64,000 bases of DNA, taken from Sphingopyxis yananensis. Lineage in GTDB: Bacteria; Pseudomonadota; Alphaproteobacteria; Sphingomonadales; Sphingomonadaceae. The stretch spans positions 248,001 through 312,000 of the forward strand of contig NZ_JAJEWI010000010.1 of assembly GCF_020687785.1 (NCBI RefSeq), read 5' to 3'. The translations under genes and the position numbers were made by a program. This document shows, one piece after another, positions 1 through 7,142 of the stretch; position 1 is the first letter of the stretch, and each line of letters begins with the position of its first letter. The notes beneath the pieces were generated by a model. The model was not told the DNA's origin. It saw only the letters and a program-made list of their open reading frames with translations, and did no database searches.

Positions 1-950
1 TGGTGATGGTGTATCGCTTGGCGGATCAGCGCAGCATTTGGTCACGTCGTTTCTTGCTGAAAAGGGCAAATGCGCCGGACTTTCCCGCTCTGGACCCCGC
101 CATTTCGCAAATAGCAGGAAATTACGGTGTCATCGTTCGGGACCAGACGGGCCAGTTGGCTGATGATTATCGCAAGGGGTTCCCGTGTCTGGCCCAATTT
201 CAGCGAATGCGCGTTTCAAGACAGCAAGATGGTTTTGATAAAATTGCCGCATGTTTGGACCAAGGGTTGAAAAAAAGACCCCGTGATCCCATGATGTTAT
301 CAGCGCAATCTTATATGCTTTATAATCAAGCTATGCACAGCAATCACGCCGACAAGGTCAAGGAATATCTTGAGAAAGGCACGCGGCAAGCCGTCGCGGC
401 CTATGCTGCCGACCCCAGCAGTTCGGCCGCAGCATTTGCAAGGGCACGCGCATATTTCATCCTCGGGCAATGCAACGAGGGGATGGCGATGGCCCGCCGT
501 GCCGAAGAAGGAAATGGGCTGGACAGCGATATGCTGAGCCGTTTGGCAATCCTATATCAATTTTGTGGACGAAAGGATGAAGCGCAGCGTTTGTCGACGC
601 GGGCCTTGATGCTGGATCCAGCCTTTCCGGCCATTGCGATGGTCGCGCGGTCCCTAGTTTTGCTAGAGAAGAGCAAGCCGCAAGAGGCGCTGGAGCAGTT
701 GGATGGATTGACGAATGTCGAGGCGGTCGAAGCCCATTATTATGTCATTCAAGCGGTGGCTTATGGGCAATTGGGCCTGAAAACGAATGCGGAAACGGCA
801 TGGAATCGCCTGATTGCCCTTGCAGGAATGTCTGAAAATGCTAGGGCAGAAGACGTGCTTCGTCATTTTCGCGTTGCGGATATTATGGTCCGGCGGGAAG
901 CGATGATGCTACGAGATGCTGGTGTGGTTCCTCTCCGCACCGGAGATTGA
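1..950 (+). CDS. TPR-repeat protein, C-terminal part (5' end outside window)
   Basis: The reading frame is open at the left edge, so the true start lies upstream and only about 315 C-terminal residues are seen. The visible part is helical and alanine-rich, with several degenerate tetratricopeptide units (for example around the segments AAAFARARAYFILGQC and LAILYQFCGRKDEAQRLSTR), which usually form a protein-protein binding scaffold. It ends 'VVPLRTGD'. The missing N-terminus could carry a DNA-binding winged helix, as in CadC-like regulators with TPR tails, or a membrane anchor; the sequence here cannot decide. No operon partner is visible; the next gene is acpP, 217 bp downstream. The TPR call is fairly safe, the function unknown. 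Confidence 0.6.
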   Translation, partial: VMVYRLADQRSIWSRRFLLKRANAPDFPALDPAISQIAGNYGVIVRDQTGQLADDYRKGFPCLAQFQRMRVSRQQDGFDKIAACLDQGLKKRPRDPMMLSAQSYMLYNQAMHSNHADKVKEYLEKGTRQAVAAYAADPSSSAAAFARARAYFILGQCNEGMAMARRAEEGNGLDSDMLSRLAILYQFCGRKDEAQRLSTRALMLDPAFPAIAMVARSLVLLEKSKPQEALEQLDGLTNVEAVEAHYYVIQAVAYGQLGLKTNAETAWNRLIALAGMSENARAEDVLRHFRVADIMVRREAMMLRDAGVVPLRTGD

Positions 951-1167
951 ACGTCGAAGGACAGGTGCTGGCGTTGAAAAACGGCGTATCTGTTTTTTCG
1001 TATGATTTACGGAAAAGGCCTGCTGAGGTGCGAAATATTTCGTCACTTTGGTTGCCGCCGATATGGTGCGTGGCTGTTCGCACGTCGGCTCCCTCTTGCC
1101 AGCTACGTTGCTGGACACTAGGGCGATTCCACATATTCACGCGACAGTCAGGAAAAAGGAACTGTAC

Positions 1168-1404
1168 ATGAGCGATTCGGCCGAAAAGGTTAAAAAGATC
1201 GTCGTCGAACATCTGGGCGTTGAAGCCGAGAAGGTCACCGAAGAAGCAAGCTTCATCGACGATCTGGGCGCAGACAGCCTCGACATCGTTGAACTGGTGA
1301 TGGCGTTCGAAGAAGAATTCGGCGTAGAAATTCCTGACGATGCAGCAGAAAAGATCGCGACCGTTAAGGATGCGATCGATTATATCGAAGCGAATAAGGG
1401 CTAA
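1168..1404 (+). CDS. acpP: Acyl carrier protein
   Basis: A 78-residue acidic protein that carries growing acyl chains on a 4'-phosphopantetheine arm during type II fatty-acid synthesis. The attachment motif DSL is present (Asp36-Ser37-Leu38, within LGADSLD), and the length matches the family. The ATG at 1168 is chosen over longer in-frame starts because a purine-rich ribosome site (ggaaaaagga, 1151-1160) lies just upstream and the protein then begins [10 protein letters not shown] as usual for ACPs. It is followed by a strong hairpin terminator and then by fabF, the classical acpP-fabF pairing; read-through presumably gives fabF some expression while ACP is made in excess. Confidence 0.97.
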   Translation: MSDSAEKVKKIVVEHLGVEAEKVTEEASFIDDLGADSLDIVELVMAFEEEFGVEIPDDAAEKIATVKDAIDYIEANKG

Positions 1405-1460
1405 TTTGGCCCAGTCCGGCGATGCCGGATGGGACGGTGTTTCACCGTCTACGTGATTCC

Positions 1461-1509
1461 GGCTTTCCGGCCCCGAGCGTGTGCGCGTAAGGGTCGGGAA
1501 GCCTTTTTT
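1461..1509 (+). terminator. Rho-independent terminator after acpP
   Basis: A stem of about 13 bp (ggctttccggccc at 1461-1473 with gggtcgggaagcc at 1491-1503, two G-U pairs) is followed directly by six T residues (1504-1509). A smaller perfect 7-bp hairpin (gacggtg/caccgtc, 1433-1449) precedes it. The position between acpP and fabF suggests partial termination that sets a high ACP to FabF ratio. Confidence 0.85.
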
Positions 1510-1576
1510 ATGTGATCACGCCTCACAGTGAAGATGCCGGAACCCGCCAGGGCAGGGGACGACGAAAGGAATATTT

Positions 1577-2836
1577 ATGCGCCGCGTTGTGGTGACAGGA
1601 CTGGGTTTGGTAACCCCGCTTGGTTGCGATGTAGAAACCGCTTGGGCCAATCTGATCGCTGGGAAATCCGGTGCGGGTCAAATTACCCGTTTTGATACAT
1701 CTGGCCAAAAATGCACCATCGCGTGCGAAGTAAAGCCTGCTGACCATGAATATGGTTTCGACCCCATGAAGCGCGTGGACCATAAGGTTCAGCGTCAGGT
1801 CGATCCTTTTATCGTTTACGGCATTGATGCGGCGGGCCAAGCGTTGGAAGATGCGGGTTTGACCGAAATGACCGAAGCGCAAAAACTGCGTGCTGGTTGT
1901 TCCATCGGGTCGGGCATCGGCGGCTTGCCGGGCATTGAAAGCGAAAGCTTGGTATTGGCCGAAAAAGGCCCAGGCCGTGTCAGCCCGCACTTTGTCCATG
2001 GCCGTTTGATCAATCTGATTTCGGGTCAGGTGTCGATTAAATATGGCCTGATGGGCCCCAACCATGCGGTCGTTACGGCCTGTTCGACTGGCGCGCACTC
2101 TATTGGTGACGCAGCCCGTATGATCCGCGACGATGACGCCGACATCATGCTGGCGGGCGGCGCGGAATCGACCATTTGCCCCATTGGTATCGCTGGTTTC
2201 GCTCAGGCCCGTGCGCTGAATATGACCAGCAACGACGCCCCAGAAAAGGCCAGCCGTCCCTATGACAAGGACCGTGATGGCTTTGTGATGGGCGAAGGCG
2301 CTGGCGTGCTGGTGCTGGAAGAATATGAACACGCCAAGGCCCGCGGCGCGACAATTTACGCCGAAGTGGTAGGCTATGGCTTGTCGGGCGATGCATATCA
2401 TGTCACCGCGCCGCACCCCGAAGGCTATGGTGCCTATCGTTCGATGGAAATGGCGTTGAAGAAGGCGGGCATGACCCCGTCGGATATCGACTATATCAAC
2501 GCGCATGGCACGTCGACCATGGCGGACACCATCGAATTGGGCGCTGTGAAGCGTTTGTTCGGTGATGCCATTGGCAATGTTTCCATGAGCTCGACCAAGT
2601 CGGCGATTGGTCACTTGCTGGGCGGTGCAGGCGCTGTCGAAGCGATTTTCTGCATCCTCGCGCTGCGCGATCAAATCGTGCCGCCAACGCTGAACCTCGA
2701 CAATCCCGATGAAGGCACGGACGGTGTGGACTTGGTTCCGCATGTTGCGAAAAAGCGCGCCGTGCGTGCGGTGCTGAACAACAGCTTTGGCTTTGGTGGC
2801 ACGAACGCCAGCTTGGTCATGAAGGCTGTTGATTAA
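1577..2836 (+). CDS. fabF: Beta-ketoacyl-[acyl-carrier-protein] synthase II
   Basis: This 419-residue condensing enzyme adds two-carbon units from malonyl-ACP to acyl-ACP in fatty-acid elongation. The full Cys-His-His triad of the KAS I/II class is visible: Cys169 in VTACSTGAHS, His310 in NAHGTST and His346 in SAIGHLLGGAG. The C-terminal NSFGFGGTNA motif is also present. Length and start (MRRVVVTGLG) are typical. It sits behind acpP and is followed three bases later by mltG, so fabF and mltG are probably co-transcribed. The start follows a GAAAGGA ribosome site at 1563-1569. Confidence 0.97.
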   Translation: MRRVVVTGLGLVTPLGCDVETAWANLIAGKSGAGQITRFDTSGQKCTIACEVKPADHEYGFDPMKRVDHKVQRQVDPFIVYGIDAAGQALEDAGLTEMTEAQKLRAGCSIGSGIGGLPGIESESLVLAEKGPGRVSPHFVHGRLINLISGQVSIKYGLMGPNHAVVTACSTGAHSIGDAARMIRDDDADIMLAGGAESTICPIGIAGFAQARALNMTSNDAPEKASRPYDKDRDGFVMGEGAGVLVLEEYEHAKARGATIYAEVVGYGLSGDAYHVTAPHPEGYGAYRSMEMALKKAGMTPSDIDYINAHGTSTMADTIELGAVKRLFGDAIGNVSMSSTKSAIGHLLGGAGAVEAIFCILALRDQIVPPTLNLDNPDEGTDGVDLVPHVAKKRAVRAVLNNSFGFGGTNASLVMKAVD

Positions 2837-2839
2837 GCC

Positions 2840-3772
2840 ATGAAACGCTGGTTGCTGTCCGCTGCTGCGGCCTTGTTGTTGGCCGGTTGTGCGGAAACAG
2901 CGCCAGAAGATGCGACGATTGTCATTCCTGCAGGGGCCAGTGTGGCCCGTGCAGGAACCATCTTGGAAGAAGCGGGCGTGATTTCCTCATCCGCTTTTCG
3001 CACACAGTTGCGCCTGTTTGGCGGTGACGCGCCGATTAAGCCTGGCGAATATGCCATTAAGGCTGGAATGAGCGCGGGCGATATCGTCAAGATGATGCAG
3101 GACGGCGATGTCGTGCTGCGCATGGTGACGGTACCCGAAGGAATGCCGTCGATCATGGTCTATGAGCGATTGATGGCCAATGAGGAATTGTCTGGCAAAG
3201 TGGACATCCCCGCCGAGGGTAGCGTGCTGCCCGACAGCTATGCTTATACCAAGGGCGAAGCCCGCGAAGCCGTACTGAAGCGGATGCAGGCGGCGATGGA
3301 CCGCGAATTTGACAAATTATGGGCCACCCGCACGGCGCGTAGCGCGGTGAAGGACCGCAACGCCGCCCTGACGCTGGCCTCGATTGTCGAAAAAGAAACA
3401 TCGGTTCCCGCCGAGCGCCGCACCGTGGCGGGTGTTTATACCAACCGCTTGGCCATTGGGATGCGGCTGCAGGCCGACCCGACCATCATCTATCCCATTA
3501 CCAAGGGAAAGCCGCTGGGCCGCCGAATTTTGAAATCCGAAATTCAGGCGGTGAACGGCTATAATACCTATAGCATGGCGGGCCTGCCCAAGGGGCCAAT
3601 CGCCAATCCGGGCCGTGACAGTTTGGCAGCGGTGCTAGACCCCGAGGCGAATGATTACCTCTATTTTGTCGCACAAGGTGATGGCAGCCATATATTTGCT
3701 CGCACTTTGAGTGAACATAATCGCAACGTTCAGAAATGGTATGCGCTAAGGCGAGGACGCGGCGAAATGTGA
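2840..3772 (+). CDS. mltG: Endolytic transglycosylase MltG (YceG family)
   Basis: This 310-residue protein is predicted to cleave nascent peptidoglycan glycan strands inside the periplasm and so terminate chain elongation. The N-terminus (MKRWLLSAAAALLLAGC) has a lipobox LAGC, suggesting a lipoprotein here rather than the single-pass membrane form known from E. coli. The family signature LTLASIVEKET is present, with Glu184 in the position expected for the catalytic acid. C-terminal motifs GLPKGPIANPG and NDYLYFVAQGDG are typical. It starts three bases after the fabF stop; fabF-mltG linkage is common in proteobacteria. Confidence 0.93.
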   Translation: MKRWLLSAAAALLLAGCAETAPEDATIVIPAGASVARAGTILEEAGVISSSAFRTQLRLFGGDAPIKPGEYAIKAGMSAGDIVKMMQDGDVVLRMVTVPEGMPSIMVYERLMANEELSGKVDIPAEGSVLPDSYAYTKGEAREAVLKRMQAAMDREFDKLWATRTARSAVKDRNAALTLASIVEKETSVPAERRTVAGVYTNRLAIGMRLQADPTIIYPITKGKPLGRRILKSEIQAVNGYNTYSMAGLPKGPIANPGRDSLAAVLDPEANDYLYFVAQGDGSHIFARTLSEHNRNVQKWYALRRGRGEM

Positions 3773-3815
3773 GGGGCGGGATCATGCCCCCATTCCGTAA
3801 AAGGGGGAGAGGGCG

Positions 3816-4565
3816 ATGGTTCCCAAATTATTCTTGCATGGGGTGCCGGACAGTCCGGCGATTTGGCGGCCGTTAATACAAGCTTTGGAATTGCCATCGC
3901 GGCGTGTCTTTGCGCCTGCATTGCCCGGATTTGACGCTGCGCTGCCCGCCGGATTTACACCGCATAAAGACCGCTATGTTGAATGGCTGATTGGCGAGCT
4001 GGAATCGATATATCGTCAATTTGGTCCGGTGGACGTGGTGGGGCATGATTGGGGCGCGTTGATCGTTCAGCGTGCTGCCATGCTGCGGCCCGATTTATTC
4101 CGGTCTTGGATCGTCAGCAACGCCGTTATCGAGGCCCAATATCGTGGGCACCGTATCGCCCGCATTTGGAGCACGCCGCTATTGGGCGAATTGTTCATGA
4201 AGATGACGGCGCCCAAACGGATTGAAGCGATGTTGCGGGCGGAAGGGGTGCCCGCTGATGTCGCCGCCGAAGAAGCCCAGCAGTGGAGCCTTCCGGACAA
4301 GCGGTCCGCGATCTTAAAACTTTATCGTTCGGCGTCCGGCCTGAGCTTTGCACAGGATTGGGCGTTGGGAATGAATTTGGACCCGCCGCCTGGGATGTTG
4401 GTTTGGGGGGAGCATGACCCCTATGTGCCTTTGGCTGTAGCTGAGCGGTATAGCGAGCAAACAGGCACGCCTTTGGCGGTCGTGCCCAATGTGGGACATT
4501 GGGGCATTGCCGCGCGAGCCCGAGAATTTGCCCATGTAATTAAAGACTTCTGGGCGTTTTTGTAA
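3816..4565 (+). CDS. Alpha/beta-hydrolase, haloalkane dehalogenase/epoxide hydrolase-like
   Basis: A 249-residue alpha/beta-hydrolase fold protein. The oxyanion segment (LFLHGVPDSPAIW) is followed by the nucleophile elbow VVGHDWGA with Asp78 in place of serine, a feature of haloalkane dehalogenases, epoxide hydrolases and fluoroacetate dehalogenases. A late acid (WGEHDPYVP) and His228 in PNVGHWG complete a plausible triad. A cap domain lies between about residues 110 and 185. The ATG at 3816 follows a clear GGGGGAGAGGG site. The gene lies 43 bp after mltG but has no functional link to it. Substrate cannot be told from sequence; several family members are unspecific ester or epoxide hydrolases. 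Confidence 0.8.
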   Translation: MVPKLFLHGVPDSPAIWRPLIQALELPSRRVFAPALPGFDAALPAGFTPHKDRYVEWLIGELESIYRQFGPVDVVGHDWGALIVQRAAMLRPDLFRSWIVSNAVIEAQYRGHRIARIWSTPLLGELFMKMTAPKRIEAMLRAEGVPADVAAEEAQQWSLPDKRSAILKLYRSASGLSFAQDWALGMNLDPPPGMLVWGEHDPYVPLAVAERYSEQTGTPLAVVPNVGHWGIAARAREFAHVIKDFWAFL

Positions 4566-4674
4566 TATCTTAGAGGAAATCGTTCAAAATGATCTTACTA
4601 AGCGGGTAATTCGATTTGATGTTAACGTTCATTCCTTTAAACGCCGCGCAAGCAAGATCGAGCGGCGGCTCTGA

Positions 4675-5283
4675 ATGCAGAGTCGGGACGCCATGATCCG
4701 CCGTGTTTCGCTTTTTTCGCCTTCAGTAGGCCGGACACCCCCCCCTCCCGTCCGGGCTACTGGTGCCGCACCTATCATTCTTACGGGGATGCTAGGTGCG
4801 GCACAAAAGCGACGCTATGATGACATGCGGCGATTATATTATCCGCAGCATCGACAGCAGGTGGGGGCTCATATCACGCTGTTTCACCATTTGCCCCCGT
4901 CCATATTGGCAGAATTATTATCGCTGATTCGCCAAATGGTGGCCCAAATGGCACCGCCAAAGGCCTATGTTGAGCGTGTCATGGATTTGGGGACCGGCAC
5001 GGCATTTTTCATCCGCAGCCCCGAATTGCTAGATATTCGCGCACATATTGCGGAGCATTTTCACGGCATGGTGAGCGCGCAGGACCGGGGGGAACCGCGC
5101 TTGCATATCACCGTTCAAAATAAGGTGAGTCGTCATCAGGCGGCGGCGTTGCAGCGCGAATTACGGCGCGATTTTCAAGCGCATCAACTGGATATTGTGG
5201 GGTTGGAGGCCCATCACTATCGCGATGGGCCGTGGGAGCCGGCATTTCAAGCGGCGTTCCGAGGAGGCTTGCGGGGCGGCTGA
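4675..5283 (+). CDS. 2H phosphoesterase / 2'-5' RNA ligase family protein
   Basis: Two HxTx motifs lie 78 residues apart: HITLFHH (His66 from the first ATG) and HITVQNK (His144). This pair is the signature of the 2H phosphoesterase superfamily, which includes 2'-5' RNA ligases, ThpR and cyclic phosphodiesterases. The first strand (APIILTGML) and a substrate-cleft segment (GTGTAFFIRS) fit the bacterial two-motif family. Starts at 4675 and 4693 are both possible; the first 35 residues look non-conserved and proline-rich. It converges with the aminotransferase gene 28 bp downstream. Likely a cytoplasmic RNA-end or cyclic-nucleotide processing enzyme; the substrate is unknown. Confidence 0.8.
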   Translation: MQSRDAMIRRVSLFSPSVGRTPPPPVRATGAAPIILTGMLGAAQKRRYDDMRRLYYPQHRQQVGAHITLFHHLPPSILAELLSLIRQMVAQMAPPKAYVERVMDLGTGTAFFIRSPELLDIRAHIAEHFHGMVSAQDRGEPRLHITVQNKVSRHQAAALQRELRRDFQAHQLDIVGLEAHHYRDGPWEPAFQAAFRGGLRGG

Positions 5284-5311
5284 TGGGGTGGTGGGATTGG
5301 TGACTGGAGCC

Positions 5312-6451
5312 TTAAGCCATATGGGGTTGCTGCGCGAACCATGGCACCATGCGGGCGATGGCCTCGTTGATCAGGGGGGTGGATACCGCAAAGCTGAAAC
5401 GTATGAAGTGATGCCCGTCGACCGGATCGAAATCCAAACCCGGCGCAGTTGCCACGCCCGTTTCGCGCAATAGCGTTTCACAAAAGCTCAGGCTGTCCTG
5501 CGACAAGTGGCTGATATCGGCATAGATATAAAAAGCGCCATCCGGCGGGGCGATGGTTTTCAAGCCCAATTGCGGCATGGCGGCCAGCAACAAGCCGCGG
5601 TTGGTGTGATAATTATCAACATGGCCGTCCAGTTCGTCGCTGCATTCAAATGCAATCAGTCCGGCATGTTGACTGAGGACTGGCGGGGTTAGGAACAGGT
5701 TGCTCATTCGGGCGTGGGCGGCATCTATATGCTGAAGCGGAGCGATCAGCCACCCCAAGCGCCAGCCAGCCATGCTGAAATATTTGGAAAAGCTGTTGAT
5801 GACCAAGGCGTCGGGCGCAAATTCCAAAACGCTGTGCGTTGCGGCGCCATAGCTGAGGCCGTGGTAGATTTCGTCCGATATGATATGAATGCCGTGCTGG
5901 GTGCAATAGGCGACGATTTTGGCCAATTCCTCGCGCTCGATGATCGTCCCAGTGGGATTGGCGGGGCTCGCGATGATGATCGCATCGGGCGCAGGCTGAA
6001 TGGCGGCGACCGCATCGGCGGTTAATTGATAGCGAACCTCTGGCCCGCAACCGATTTCCACGGCTTCCATATGCAGCGCCTTCACCGTGTTGCGATAGGC
6101 GACATAGCCAGGCCGCGCAAAAGCCACGCGTGCGCCAACGGGCAAAATGCTGTTCAAGGCCAAGACAAGGGCTGGCGATGCTCCGCAGGTCAGGATCACT
6201 TGTTCCGCTGTGATGCTGACGCCATAGCGCTCTTGGTAATGGCGCGCGATGCGTGCTTTCAGCGGCGAACTCTCCCAATATCCCATGGGGTCATTGTCCA
6301 AAATTTGATGCGCGGCGGCGATGGCTGCTTGGGGTGCGCCAGTGGACGGTTGTCCAAATTCCATATGAATAATGCTTTGGCCCTGCGCTTTAAGCTCTTG
6401 GGCAAGGCGGCTGAGGCTGATGGCGTGGAAGGGGGCGACCTGTGCAACCAT
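5312..6451 (-). CDS. PLP-dependent aminotransferase, class I/II
   Basis: A 379-residue fold-type I aminotransferase. The PLP lysine is Lys223 in NSFSKYFSMAGWRLGW. Upstream are the Asn/Pro motif SPANPTGT and the Asp/Tyr pair ISDEIYHGL; the C-terminus contains the carboxylate-binding Arg in HFIRFSFA. These are the marks of aspartate/alanine-type aminotransferases of the AspC/AlaA/PatA group. The substrate cannot be assigned; annotation as a generic class I/II aminotransferase is safest. The gene is monocistronic in this view, convergent with the 2H phosphoesterase gene. Its start at 6451 (MVAQVAPFHAISLSRLA) gives the usual N-terminal helix. Confidence 0.92.
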   Translation of the reverse strand: MVAQVAPFHAISLSRLAQELKAQGQSIIHMEFGQPSTGAPQAAIAAAHQILDNDPMGYWESSPLKARIARHYQERYGVSITAEQVILTCGASPALVLALNSILPVGARVAFARPGYVAYRNTVKALHMEAVEIGCGPEVRYQLTADAVAAIQPAPDAIIIASPANPTGTIIEREELAKIVAYCTQHGIHIISDEIYHGLSYGAATHSVLEFAPDALVINSFSKYFSMAGWRLGWLIAPLQHIDAAHARMSNLFLTPPVLSQHAGLIAFECSDELDGHVDNYHTNRGLLLAAMPQLGLKTIAPPDGAFYIYADISHLSQDSLSFCETLLRETGVATAPGLDFDPVDGHHFIRFSFAVSTPLINEAIARMVPWFAQQPHMA

Positions 6452-6613
6452 GTGCGGAACTTTCGAATTTTTACGGGGCAGGGGCTGCCCATCACAAAAT
6501 ATAGGCGATGAACTTTGGCGCTTATGGCCATGGAAACAACGCGAGGGAAATAGCCTATTGGCAGAAAAGGGAAAAAATATCGATCCAGTTTCCGAAAAGC
6601 GTAAAAAAGCGTG

Positions 6614-6642
6614 TTGACACTTATCGCCGACAAACCTAAACG
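6614..6642 (+). promoter_or_regulatory. Probable sigma-70 promoter of the tRNA-Met gene
   Basis: A perfect -35 hexamer TTGACA (6614-6619) is followed after 17 bases by a weak -10 element taaacg (6637-6642). The expected start of transcription would lie a few bases ahead of the tRNA at 6664, as is usual for tRNA genes. The -10 match is poor, so the call is tentative. Confidence 0.5.
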
Positions 6643-6663
6643 CGCCTCACCACGACGAAGCGT

Positions 6664-6740
6664 GGCGGAGTAGCTCAGTTGGTTAGAGCAGCGGAATCAT
6701 AATCCGCGTGTCGGGGGTTCGAGTCCCTCCTCCGCTACCA
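6664..6740 (+). tRNA. tRNA-Met (anticodon CAT), elongator type
   Basis: The 77-nt sequence folds as a complete cloverleaf. The acceptor arm is ggcggag/ctccgct with a G-U at 1:72, the D arm gctc...gagc, and the anticodon stem gcgga/tccgc closes a loop with CAT. The T arm carries ggttcgagtcc and the CCA end is encoded. The absence of a 1:72 C-A mismatch and of three G-C pairs below the anticodon argues against initiator tRNA. A CAT anticodon could also be tRNA-Ile2 modified to lysidine, but the overall sequence resembles alphaproteobacterial elongator tRNA-Met. A decayed integrase lies 14 bp downstream, suggesting this tRNA end once served as an attachment site. Confidence 0.95.
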
Positions 6741-6754
6741 TGGTTTTCAATGGC

Positions 6755-7094
6755 TTAGCGTTGTTTTGCAAAGTGGTAATAATCCATTTTTACAGTTGTT
6801 TTTACACTTAGACGTTCCGACGGTGCCGAAATAACGGTCAACTCGTCGACATGCCTCCGCCGGATTTCACGAACCGTTTCGAGCGACTGGCCAACCCGGC
6901 AATTTTCTCATCGCACACTTCACGCCAAGATGCGTCACGCATGTTCCGCGAAGGACATGCAGATGGACACTGATGCGAGCTTTGTTCTTGGCTTTTTGAC
7001 ACGCGCTGCCAAGGCCGCTCGCCGTCCATGGCGAGCCTAAATTGTTCTTCAGCGCTGGCCCTGTTGGAGGCCCAAATTCGGAAAGCAGTTCCCG
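6755..7094 (-). pseudogene. Decayed tyrosine recombinase (phage/island integrase), C-terminal remnant
   Basis: No single frame is coding, but three minus-strand frames join into the C-terminal half of a tyrosine recombinase. Frame one (about 7094-6920) reads LLSEF...LKNNLGSPWTASGLGSACQKAKNKARI, then HVLRGTCVTHLG, matching the catalytic box usually written DLRGTAVT. Frame two continues with REVCDEKIAGL, like the EIA.ITG element. Frame three gives VGQSLETVREI-RRRHVDEL, like the tail GHSLKDVEAIL..HY, and stops at 6755-6757. The expected catalytic His/Tyr at the end appear lost. At least two frameshifts and a missing N-terminal half show it is dead. Its position and orientation beside a tRNA 3' end are typical for integrases of integrated elements. 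Confidence 0.7.
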
Positions 7095-7142
7095 TCATTT
7101 GTTGAAATGGAGATCGCGGCGCGGTGAGCGGAGTTGCGGTGA

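Noticed and set aside
1523-2743. Long minus-strand open frame (over 400 codons) opposite fabF
   Set aside because: It mirrors an unmistakable fabF with intact catalytic residues; its His/Arg/Gln-rich protein is typical of antisense reading.
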